Of a DNA stretch of 6,013 nucleotides, positions 1 to 5,893 are shown in pieces. Position 1 is the first letter of the stretch. Every line of letters starts with the position of its first letter. Under the pieces are notes generated by a model. It worked only from the letters and a program-made list of their open reading frames with translations, did not search any database and was not told where the DNA came from. The translations under genes and the position numbers were made by a program. The stretch comes from Acidisarcina sp. (lineage in GTDB: Bacteria > Acidobacteriota > Blastocatellia > Pyrinomonadales > Pyrinomonadaceae), in assembly GCA_021155145.1 (NCBI GenBank), contig JAJNPX010000234.1, positions 1 through 6,013 on the forward strand, read 5' to 3'.

Positions 1-353
1 AACGAATCCGACTGCCGCTGGCTCATCTCGATCACACGGCTTCGGATCTCAGCCAGCAGCTCCGGGCCGGTCAAACCATCAGGCGAGACCATAGATCGCA
101 AACCCAACTTTTCCTTTAGGGTCGATACGCGGATCATAAAGAACTCGTCGATATTTGACGAGAAGATGGCCATGAACTTCAGCCGTTCGAGCAATGGGAG
201 TGTCTCGTCCAAACCCTCCTCAAGCACGCTCCTGAAGAATTCCAGGAGGCTGAGGTCACGATTTAGGAAGTTTGCGAGCGGACGATCTTCTTCGATACGA
301 TGCCGGACCGGAGACGCATTGATGACCGATAACTGATGCCTGGGTGTTGCCAT
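1..353 (-). CDS. ppk1: Polyphosphate kinase 1, N-terminal part (runs off left edge)
   Basis: Polyphosphate kinase 1 makes long-chain inorganic polyphosphate from the gamma phosphate of ATP and can run in reverse. Only the first 117 residues are in the window, covering the N-terminal domain; the catalytic histidines lie beyond the left edge. Seen directly: an NRDLSLLEFF segment at residues 31-40 and FMAIFSSNIDEFFMIRV at 60-76, which match the family's N-terminal signature (typically NRELSWLxFNxRVLEEA and FLAIFSSNLDEFFMVRV). The usual Trp and Asn of the first block are Leu35 and Phe40 here. The start is the ATG at 353-351, which puts the signature at the usual distance from the N-terminus. No good Shine-Dalgarno lies before it. 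An in-frame ATG at 419-417 would add 22 residues, also without a clear Shine-Dalgarno. The gene is divergent from the antiporter. Confidence 0.93.
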   Translation of the reverse strand, partial: MATPRHQLSVINASPVRHRIEEDRPLANFLNRDLSLLEFFRSVLEEGLDETLPLLERLKFMAIFSSNIDEFFMIRVSTLKEKLGLRSMVSPDGLTGPELLAEIRSRVIEMSQRQSDS

Positions 354-364
354 ATATTTTGTGG

Positions 365-389
365 GGAGAGCACTTATTAGGTCCTCTCC
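365..389 (-). repeat. Inverted repeat in the ppk1 leader
   Basis: GGAGAG at 365-370 is complementary to CTCTCC at 384-389 with 13 bases between. After one mismatch, two further pairs (AC with GT) can form, leaving a loop of about seven bases. It lies 12 bases upstream of the ppk1 start codon on the minus strand. It could be a leader hairpin affecting translation or a repressor site. A six-base-pair stem can also arise by chance. Confidence 0.35.
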
Positions 390-623
390 AATATTAGGCA
401 AATGATATGCCGTGGCCATAAATCTGCATCGAAGTTCTGAAAGTAAGGGGGTTGCGGTTTCGTGAGTGGCCCAGATGGTGAGTCGACGCGGTGTACGATG
501 ACGATACAGTCGAGGCGTGGCCGTATGCAGGTGCTCCGCGTGGCGAGAGTCCCTGTTAGCCATTCGGGCTACCGTTCCGACCGTCGCCTGGCTGACATTC
601 TGTAGGCGTTCCTGTTTTTCTTT

Positions 624-654
624 TTGATCTAATGGAGCAAAATGGTTTTCTAAT
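624..654 (+). promoter_or_regulatory. Weak candidate promoter for the antiporter gene
   Basis: TTGATC at 624-629 and TCTAAT at 649-654 resemble -35 and -10 hexamers, but they are 19 bases apart, longer than the preferred 17. If real, transcription would start near 661, leaving a leader of only about six bases before the GTG start at 667. That would fit the absence of a Shine-Dalgarno sequence there. This is a weak call. Confidence 0.2.
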
Positions 655-666
655 AGTGAAAACCGG

Positions 667-3081
667 GTGTGGACCCTTTTGACGCTGAATTTACCAACCG
701 TTATAGCCGCGGGTGCGATACCACAGTTTCTGACCGAGACCGTGGTACTGATCGTTGCCGGTGCGGTGATCGCGTATATCTGTTTCAGGCTTCGCCTCGT
801 CCCGATCGTGGGGTTTCTCGTCGCCGGCGTTTTGATCGGTCCAAATGCTCTCGGGCTCGTGAGGGACCAGGCCCTTGTCGATGCGACCGCGGAGATCGGC
901 GTGATCCTGTTGCTTTTCACGATCGGCATTGAGTTCAGTCTTGAGAAGCTTGCACGCATCCGGCGTCTGATCCTCGGCGGTGGAACGATGCAGGTTGGCC
1001 TCTCCATACTTCTGGTCGCGATCGTGCTGATCCCTTTCGGGGTGGATTGGAAGACCGGAATATTTACCGGAATGCTCGTCGCACTTAGTTCGACGGCGAT
1101 CGTCCTGAAGCTTTTGGCGGATAAGGCGGAGACGAACTCCGAACACGGACAGGTCGGCCTCGGGTTGTTGATATTCCAGGATCTGGCGATCGTGGTCATG
1201 GTCCTGCTGGTACCCGTCCTGTCGGCACAGGGCGGCGGGGGTACCGGCGAGGTCTTGTTCGCTCTGGTAAAGGCCGCCGCGATCATAGCGATCGTAATCG
1301 TCGTGGCAAGGCGGATAATGCCGAAGATACTAGAGATGGTCGCCAAGACCTGTTCGCCTGAGCTATTCCTTCTTACGGTCATCGCCATCTGTTTCGGCAC
1401 GGCGTATCTGACCAATCTGGCGGGTGTGAGCCTTTCGCTCGGCGCCTTTCTGGCGGGCCTGATGGTGAGCGAGAGCCGCTTTTCCCAGCACGCGTTGAGC
1501 GAGACACTACCGCTGCAGATACTGTTCTCGGCGACATTTTTCGTTTCGGTGGGCATGCTGCTTGATGTTGGCTTCCTCGTCCAAAATCTCCCGTTGGTGG
1601 TCGTGGCGATCGGCGCCGTACTCATAATAAAGATAGCGACGACATGGTTCTCCGTCCGCGTCCTGGGTTACGCGACGCCGGTCGCGGCGGCCTCCGCGCT
1701 AATGCTCGCCCAGATCGGCGAGTTCTCCTTCGTGCTCGAACGGGCCGGCCGCGAAGTCGGCCTCTTTCCCGCCGGTGCGAGTACCGGAGGTTCTCAGACG
1801 TTCATCGCGGCGACGGTCGTGCTGATGGTCTTGACGCCGTTCCTGATGAACATCGGCAGCGGCCTTTCGGCCAAGATCATCCGCAGACGCGATGTTGCCG
1901 ACGCTCCAACGGATGACGGGGGCGAGTCGCTCGGCGAGGCCCTCGATGTGGAGGACCACGTGATCGTCGCGGGTTACGGCGATGCGGCCCGGTGTCTAGT
2001 CCGCGTCCTTGCCGGTTCGGGCATTCCGTACCTGATCACGACCCTCAGCCCCGCTGGTGCCAACGAAGCCGAAGCCGACGGGCTGCCGGTCGTTCGCGGC
2101 GACGCGACCAGGCCATTTCTGCTCCGGCATGTCGGGATCGAGTCGGCGAAGATGATGGTCATCGCCGACGACAATCCGTCGATGGCCCACCGCATCACCT
2201 CCGTCGCCCGCCAGTTGAATCCGACGATGAGGATCGTCGTGCGGACGCGATACACCGAGGAGGTCCAGGAGCTTGCCTCGGCCGGTGCCGACACCGTGAT
2301 CGCGGAGGAGCTGGAATCGATCGTCCAGCTTTTTGGCGAGGTTCTCCGCGATTATCAGATCCCGCCGGAGAAGATCGAGGCCTATGAGGAGATCGCCCGG
2401 AGCAACGGTTACGCCGAACTCCTTGCCGATGAGATCGGAATAGACAACTCCCTGTTCAAATGCGAGACCGGAACGGAGTGTTTCGATTCGCGTCTGGTCA
2501 AGGTGCGGCCGGGGTCCGCCATCGAGGGAGATACGGCCGGGGCCCTTCGGATGCTCAGCGACTTCGGGCTCGAGCTGAGGTCGCTGCACCGCAACGGCAC
2601 GGCGATCGAGCCCGTTCCCCCCGACCTCGTTTTTGCCGCGGGCGACGAGCTGGAACTCTCCGGCCCGACCGAGGCTTTTGTGAGGAACGCCGCCATGTTC
2701 CGGCCGCCGAACACCGGGGACCCGGAGCGGCGGGAGACTGCCGGTCCCGAAAGGACATTGGCCGCTTTCGTTGACGAGACCGGCATCGACCTTGAGGCCC
2801 GCATCGACTACGTTCCCACGGTGGGTGCGGACGTCTGCTCGCATCTCGACCGCATACGGCCGGTGCTCCCGAGTGCCGCGGGCTGCGAGGAGTGCCTGCG
2901 GATCGGTGACGAATGGGTGCACCTTCGGTTATGCCTAACGTGCGGCCATGTCGGCTGCTGCGATACCTCAAAGAACAAACATGCGACCGCCCATTTTCAT
3001 GAGACCGACCATCCGATAATGCGGTCGATCGAGAAGTTCGACGACTGGGCATGGTGCTTCGTCGATGAGGAATACATCTAA
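667..3081 (+). CDS. CPA2 cation:proton antiporter (KefB-type) with RCK domains and C-terminal UBP zinc finger
   Basis: An inner-membrane exchanger that probably swaps K+ or Na+ for protons in ion and pH homeostasis. Residues about 22-397 form 12-13 hydrophobic segments. They include SSTAIVLKLL (141-150), FQDLAIV (170-176, with the Gln171-Asp172 ion-site pair typical of Kef-type members) and AQIGEFSFVL (348-357). Residues about 430-560 are an RCK_N (TrkA-N) Rossmann domain starting HVIVAGYGDAA, with Gly436 and Gly438. Residues about 605-678 are an RCK_C domain. Residues about 721-804 are a UBP-type zinc finger with candidate ligands Cys724, His726, Cys740, Cys743, Cys756, Cys759, Cys764, His772 and His782. 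The start is GTG at 667 because an in-frame stop lies at 625-627 and no ATG lies between; no Shine-Dalgarno is visible. The transported ion cannot be told from sequence. The family is clear; the fused finger's role is unknown. Confidence 0.93.
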   Translation: MWTLLTLNLPTVIAAGAIPQFLTETVVLIVAGAVIAYICFRLRLVPIVGFLVAGVLIGPNALGLVRDQALVDATAEIGVILLLFTIGIEFSLEKLARIRRLILGGGTMQVGLSILLVAIVLIPFGVDWKTGIFTGMLVALSSTAIVLKLLADKAETNSEHGQVGLGLLIFQDLAIVVMVLLVPVLSAQGGGGTGEVLFALVKAAAIIAIVIVVARRIMPKILEMVAKTCSPELFLLTVIAICFGTAYLTNLAGVSLSLGAFLAGLMVSESRFSQHALSETLPLQILFSATFFVSVGMLLDVGFLVQNLPLVVVAIGAVLIIKIATTWFSVRVLGYATPVAAASALMLAQIGEFSFVLERAGREVGLFPAGASTGGSQTFIAATVVLMVLTPFLMNIGSGLSAKIIRRRDVADAPTDDGGESLGEALDVEDHVIVAGYGDAARCLVRVLAGSGIPYLITTLSPAGANEAEADGLPVVRGDATRPFLLRHVGIESAKMMVIADDNPSMAHRITSVARQLNPTMRIVVRTRYTEEVQELASAGADTVIAEELESIVQLFGEVLRDYQIPPEKIEAYEEIARSNGYAELLADEIGIDNSLFKCETGTECFDSRLVKVRPGSAIEGDTAGALRMLSDFGLELRSLHRNGTAIEPVPPDLVFAAGDELELSGPTEAFVRNAAMFRPPNTGDPERRETAGPERTLAAFVDETGIDLEARIDYVPTVGADVCSHLDRIRPVLPSAAGCEECLRIGDEWVHLRLCLTCGHVGCCDTSKNKHATAHFHETDHPIMRSIEKFDDWAWCFVDEEYI

Positions 3082-3089
3082 AAGGTATA

Positions 3090-3118
3090 AGCCGCAAATT
3101 TGGATGCGATTCGCGGCT
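3090..3118. terminator. Candidate bidirectional terminator hairpin between convergent genes
   Basis: AGCCGC (3090-3095) pairs with GCGGCT (3113-3118). One A-C mismatch and then AAT/ATT pairs extend the stem, leaving a nine-base loop. It sits in the 43-base gap between the stop codons of the antiporter (3081) and the ferredoxin gene (3125). On the minus strand the stem is followed by a partly T-rich stretch (TTATACCTTTT), so it is more convincing as the end of the ferredoxin transcript. On the plus strand no T-run follows. Confidence 0.45.
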
Positions 3119-3124
3119 CATTCC

Positions 3125-4162
3125 TTATTCCCCGGAGACCGCGGTCGCGATCGTCTCGCGGAGCTTCTTGGCAGAGCTTGTCACGGGTTCGAGCTCCACA
3201 TCCTCGACGTTGCCGCGGACCTTCTTTCCGAAGACGGCGTTCCACGGTGGGATGACGATCGAGACGTTGCCGGTCGCTTTTGCCTGGCAGGCAAGCCGCA
3301 TGAACGGTTTCGCGTCGTCCGTTTGGTTATAGCCGAAGACCCTCATCGCACGGCGTTCGCGCGGGCTCGGCTCTGAGAGCTTTTCCTGCCCGCCGACGAC
3401 ACCGACCCAGCAGGTCCCGCACGAGGCCGATGTACACTCGATCGGAACCGGCCCCTCCCAGCAGCGGGGATCGAGCGACTGCCAATCGCGCGAGCGTTCT
3501 TTCTGTGAGGCGGATGCGATCTCCTCTTCGTTGATGATCTTCAGATCACCGTCGTAGGCGAAGGCCTTGAAATCGACCGAGAATTGCTTATCTATCGTTT
3601 TCAGAAACCCGAACAGGCCCTGCGAATCATCCTTCGCACGCTCGGCCACGATCTGATCGGGCGACTTCGCCATTATTCCCTCCGGCTTTTGGGCGATGCC
3701 GGGTGCGGCCCTCAGATCGTCGAAGCCGGCCTGTACCAGCGTCATCAGGCCGACGGCAGAGATGGCGGTCGTGAGCTTTTCGTCGGCCTTTGCCGCCTTT
3801 GCGACCTCGGCGGCGACAGCTTTGATCTCGGAAGCGAGGCCCGTAAATTCCGCTTCGCCGGCCGCCCGGGCGATGACCGCCTGTCTCACCTGCGGCCAAT
3901 ATCGATGGCCGTAGAGAAAGCGGTGCGACGTGTCGATCTTATCGAGCAGTCCGAAATCGCCTTCGAGATTGACGCCCTTCATCGCCTGTTCCACGTCCTC
4001 GGCCGATTCGAGATAGCGGACGAGGTCGAGCGGGTAAAAGCGGAACCATATCTGGACGGCGTTGCGGTCGACCTCGTGTATGGCGGGCAGCAGCGATTCG
4101 ACGGCGGCGAGCCATTCCGCCTCGGTATGTCTCTCAAGAGCTTTGATAAATGCGTTGTTCAT
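3125..4162 (-). CDS. [2Fe-2S] ferredoxin-domain protein with a long uncharacterised N-terminal region
   Basis: This 345-residue soluble protein ends in a plant-type [2Fe-2S] ferredoxin domain and is probably an electron carrier; its partner is unknown. Cluster ligands are Cys243, Cys248 and Cys251 (C-x4-C-x2-C, in CTSASCGTC) and Cys292 in the RLACQAKATGNVSIVIP block that closes the fold. The spacing from the third to the fourth Cys is 40 residues, longer than the roughly 29 of classical plant ferredoxins. An extra Cys234 lies just before the motif. Residues 1 to about 190 are mostly helical in appearance, rich in Ala, Glu and Lys at 100-130, with an aromatic patch (IWFRFYPLDLVRYL, 38-51); I do not recognise them. 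No signal peptide is seen. The start is the ATG at 4162-4160, with the purine-rich GAGGAAGGA ending nine bases upstream. The gene converges on the antiporter and diverges from the ATPase gene. Confidence 0.85.
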   Translation of the reverse strand: MNNAFIKALERHTEAEWLAAVESLLPAIHEVDRNAVQIWFRFYPLDLVRYLESAEDVEQAMKGVNLEGDFGLLDKIDTSHRFLYGHRYWPQVRQAVIARAAGEAEFTGLASEIKAVAAEVAKAAKADEKLTTAISAVGLMTLVQAGFDDLRAAPGIAQKPEGIMAKSPDQIVAERAKDDSQGLFGFLKTIDKQFSVDFKAFAYDGDLKIINEEEIASASQKERSRDWQSLDPRCWEGPVPIECTSASCGTCWVGVVGGQEKLSEPSPRERRAMRVFGYNQTDDAKPFMRLACQAKATGNVSIVIPPWNAVFGKKVRGNVEDVELEPVTSSAKKLRETIATAVSGE

Positions 4163-4171
4163 AGTGCCAAT

Positions 4172-4180
4172 TCCTTCCTC
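4172..4180 (-). promoter_or_regulatory. Ribosome binding site of the ferredoxin-domain gene
   Basis: Read on the minus strand this is GAGGAAGGA, a good Shine-Dalgarno match, nine bases before the ATG at 4162. It supports that start codon. Confidence 0.65.
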
Positions 4181-4193
4181 TAAGCAAACGAGT

Positions 4194-4222
4194 ATTTAAG
4201 CAAAAAGCGTCCGATTGGGCAA
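4194..4222 (-). promoter_or_regulatory. Candidate promoter of the ferredoxin-domain gene
   Basis: On the minus strand, TTGCCC (4222-4217) and TTAAAT (4199-4194) are 17 bases apart, matching sigma70 hexamers at about four of six positions each. Transcription would start near 4187, giving a leader of about 25 bases that includes the Shine-Dalgarno. Spacing and position are right, but the hexamers are only moderate. Confidence 0.35.
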
Positions 4223-4273
4223 AGATGGGCCCGCCGGCCCTCGGGGCGGGAAGCACGCGCGCGAGGCGGCCCC

Positions 4274-4339
4274 GGAAACCCTTTGTAAACCGCCCTGGAA
4301 ACCAGGTTGGAAACCCGTCTGGAAACCGCTTTGGAAACC
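4274..4339 (+). repeat. Six-copy GGAAACC direct repeat array, about 12-bp period
   Basis: GGAAACC begins at 4274, 4297, 4309, 4321 and 4333, and GTAAACC at 4285. The spacings are 11, 12, 12, 12 and 12 bases. The bases between motifs vary except that each unit ends in T, so the unit is GGAAACC plus four variable bases plus T. A conserved core at fixed spacing with degenerate linkers looks like an array of protein-binding sites (iteron-like) more than a simple slippage microsatellite. It ends 86 bases before the -35 box of the ATPase promoter. It could also regulate the divergent ferredoxin gene, or be one copy of a genome-wide repeat family. Confidence 0.85.
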
Positions 4340-4425
4340 AGAATGTTTGTGCCCGTAACATATTGCGAATGTTGAGCATACGAGAAATTCGTCGCGGCGC
4401 GTGCGGTTCTCTTCCAAAAAAACGC

Positions 4426-4454
4426 TTGACGTTCGCCGCTGTAGCATCTATGAT
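4426..4454 (+). promoter_or_regulatory. Near-consensus sigma70-type promoter for the ATPase gene
   Basis: TTGACG (4426-4431) and TATGAT (4449-4454) each match the sigma70 consensus at five of six positions, with the optimal 17-base spacer. A run of seven A residues (4416-4422) just upstream could act as an UP element. Predicted transcription start is near 4461. This argues against the in-frame GTG at 4401 as the ATPase start, since it would lie upstream of the promoter. Confidence 0.7.
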
Positions 4455-4456
4455 AC

Positions 4457-4471
4457 GTTGTTGCATACAAC
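4457..4471. promoter_or_regulatory. Palindrome over the predicted transcription start, candidate operator
   Basis: GTTGT (4457-4461) and ACAAC (4467-4471) form perfect five-base arms around TGCAT. The element begins two bases after the -10 box and covers the predicted +1. Repressor sites are often placed this way. The ATPase protein itself has a helix-turn-helix and could be the binder, but this is inference. The arms are short enough to occur by chance. Confidence 0.4.
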
Positions 4472-4529
4472 ACCCGTCGTGAGTATGCCAACAAACGTCG
4501 TATTTGTCAACGAAAAGCGACACGACACC

Positions 4530-4533
4530 GAGG
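4530..4533 (+). promoter_or_regulatory. Shine-Dalgarno deciding the ATPase start at 4539
   Basis: GAGG lies five bases before the ATG at 4539. The other downstream-of-promoter candidate, the ATG at 4485, has no Shine-Dalgarno, so 4539 is preferred. Starting at 4485 would add 18 residues. Confidence 0.5.
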
Positions 4534-4538
4534 CGGAT

Positions 4539-5837
4539 ATGAATGAGAGATCACCGACAAGCGGCACGGGAACGACCCTTAGAAAAGCCAACGACTGTTT
4601 CACGAAAAGGAAGCGATCCGAACCGCCGAGGCACCTCTTCGACGAATTTTGGCGGGAGGGGGAAGTGGCCCTGCTATTTGGCGAACCGGGCACGGGCAAG
4701 AGCATCCTCGCGATGCAGATCGCGGACGCGCTCGCCCGCGGCAGGCCGATCGGCGGTTTTCGTATGCCGGCCGGGCGGCGAAACGTGCTCTATGTCGATC
4801 TCGTCATGGAGGATGCACAATTTCGTGCACGCTACACCTCGGGCGAGGCGGGCGGAGCGGGGAAGCGGCGTTATCGCTTTGCGGAAAGCCTCTATCGCGG
4901 GGCGCCGCCCGCTGACACCGACCTCGTCGCCTGGATACGCGAAGTGGTCTCGGAGAACAACATCCGGATCGTCGTGATCGACGACCTCTCGGCCATAAAG
5001 CGTACGCACGACGGCACGCTGGAGACGCTCTGGCTGATGCGCGGGCTGCGCCGGCTGCGGAGCGAGCTGAACATCTCGGTGCTTGTATTGTCGGACGCGG
5101 CGGGCCCCGGGCAGCGGCGGTATGTGAGCGAGGCTGACCTCGGCCGCTCACGCATACTCTGTCGGGCGGCGGACAGCGTTTTCTGCCTTGGGCGGCACCG
5201 CAAGCGGGAGAGCGGCTCAGAGTACTTTCTGATCCAGACGAGTTCGCGTTCGCCGATATTCTGGACCGATGAAACGGCCCCGTACGCGACCATTGTGCGG
5301 GGCGATGACGGAATGCTGCGGTTGCATTTCGACGAGCGGTTCGCCGACGGGATGGACCCGGAACGGCGGCGTATGATCTGCCGTGTAAAGCGGATGCGCG
5401 ACGAAGGCAGAACTTACCGGTCGATCGGCGACGAACTTGGCTTTTCGCACACGTGGGCGCGAAGGCTCAGCAAAAAATGGACGCCCGCGCTCGGCGAGCT
5501 TGAAGAAGTGGAAAGGGACAAGTTCGAAAACGAAGCTGACGACGGGCCCGAAGAGGACCGCTACGGGTTTTTGACGATCCGGGCGATCCTGCTGGCCGCG
5601 GCGTCGATGGCCCTGAACAGCGGCCCGCTTACCACCCGCCGCCGCCGATCTACGGCCCGAACCGCGTCGCCATCCGCGACCTCGACCGGGCATGGGACGC
5701 CCTCGGCAAAGAGATCTTTATCGAACGCCGCGGCCCGCGCGGGCCATCCGTCTGGTATATGTTCGACCGGTCGGGAAACGCCATGCGAAAACGCCGTACC
5801 CTCTTTGGCGTCAGGCACGAGAACCTGGGGAGAATGA
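4539..5837 (+). CDS. RepA-like AAA/RecA-fold ATPase with C-terminal helix-turn-helix; C-terminus frameshifted
   Basis: A cytoplasmic P-loop ATPase of the RecA/RepA (AAA_25-like) type. Walker A is GEPGTGKS at residues 48-55, and Walker B is RIVVIDDL at 143-150 with Asp148 and Asp149. A further strand, ISVLVLSDAAG (179-189), sits where sensor residues are expected. Residues about 276-312 (GRTYRSIGDELGFSHTWARRL as core) look like a resolvase-type helix-turn-helix, so DNA binding is likely. Relatives include plasmid RepA helicases and phage or mobile-element ATPases, but replication is not shown here. Up to Phe344 the protein reads naturally. After that this frame turns Arg/Ser/Thr-rich and stops at 5837, whereas another frame carries a natural-looking C-terminus to 5848; the break is probably at the T5 run 5568-5572. 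The start was chosen by Shine-Dalgarno and promoter position. It may be an intact gene with a sequencing error, or a decayed one. Confidence 0.75.
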   Translation: MNERSPTSGTGTTLRKANDCFTKRKRSEPPRHLFDEFWREGEVALLFGEPGTGKSILAMQIADALARGRPIGGFRMPAGRRNVLYVDLVMEDAQFRARYTSGEAGGAGKRRYRFAESLYRGAPPADTDLVAWIREVVSENNIRIVVIDDLSAIKRTHDGTLETLWLMRGLRRLRSELNISVLVLSDAAGPGQRRYVSEADLGRSRILCRAADSVFCLGRHRKRESGSEYFLIQTSSRSPIFWTDETAPYATIVRGDDGMLRLHFDERFADGMDPERRRMICRVKRMRDEGRTYRSIGDELGFSHTWARRLSKKWTPALGELEEVERDKFENEADDGPEEDRYGFLTIRAILLAAASMALNSGPLTTRRRRSTARTASPSATSTGHGTPSAKRSLSNAAARAGHPSGICSTGRETPCENAVPSLASGTRTWGE

Positions 5838-5848
5838 GGGTCATATGA
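5573..5848 (+). pseudogene. Displaced C-terminal part of the ATPase, in the -1 frame
   Basis: Read in the frame of the codon at 5573, this stretch gives 91 residues to a TGA at 5846-5848. It begins DDPGDPAGRGVDGPEQ, passes through HPPPPIYGPNRVAIRDLDRAW, and ends with a basic tail (MRKRRTLFGVRHENLGRMRVI). Its composition and GC-ending codons look like real protein, unlike the overlapping frame. It has no start or ribosome binding site of its own, so I read it as the true end of the ATPase, about 435 residues in all. Joining requires one extra base or two fewer bases near 5568-5572. Confidence 0.65.
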
Positions 5849-5893
5849 TTCCGCCCCGAGATTTGCATCGGCCACGGGCATCGCCGTTGAAAC

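Larger units (their letters stand above)
354..666. other. Divergent intergenic region between ppk1 and the antiporter gene
   Basis: These 313 bases separate two divergently transcribed genes and should hold both promoters. I find no RNA gene and no convincing protein gene. What can be seen is an inverted repeat in the presumed ppk1 leader (365-389), and an AT-rich stretch near 611-660 just before the antiporter with two TCTAAT hexamers (628-633 and 649-654). No close match to a sigma70 promoter for ppk1 was found. The middle part (about 430-600) is GC-rich and featureless to my reading. Confidence 0.6.
4163..4538. other. Divergent intergenic region with repeat array and promoters
   Basis: This region separates the ferredoxin and ATPase genes. 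In order it holds: the ferredoxin ribosome binding site and a weak promoter; a GC-rich inverted repeat (CCCGCC 4230-4235 with GGCGGG 4245-4250); the GGAAACC array (4274-4339); two GAATGTT direct repeats (4341-4347 and 4367-4373); a run of seven A residues (4416-4422); a strong promoter facing right (4426-4454); a palindrome over its predicted start (4457-4471); and a leader of about 78 bases to the preferred ATPase start. Open frames read through it are repetitive and I do not regard them as genes. Confidence 0.7.

Noticed and set aside
430..600. Possible tRNA or other RNA gene in the ppk1-antiporter gap
   Set aside because: I could not form a cloverleaf or find a T-loop with matching acceptor stem on either strand.
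462..605. Small plus-strand frame of 47 codons starting at GTG 462
   Set aside because: No ribosome binding site at a usable distance, an Arg-rich composition and no recognisable motif; it looks like chance in GC-rich DNA.
354..666. The ppk1 reading frame stays open upstream through the whole intergenic region, which could mean a long N-terminal extension or a fused domain
   Set aside because: The codons include many that are rare in the neighbouring genes (CTA, ATA, TTA, AGA), the translation is His/Arg-rich and unlike any domain I know, and the frame stays open by running antisense to the antiporter. A shorter extension from the ATG at 419 remains possible.
4134..4523. Minus-strand frames across the repeat array with FQxG or GFP-type tetrapeptide repeats
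   Set aside because: The peptide repeats simply reflect the 12-base DNA repeat read in different frames, several frames show them equally, and the frames overlap both the ferredoxin start and the ATPase promoter.
4401..4538. GTG at 4401 as the start of the ATPase gene
   Set aside because: It lies upstream of the strong promoter at 4426-4454, so the main transcript would not include it; 4539 has a Shine-Dalgarno.
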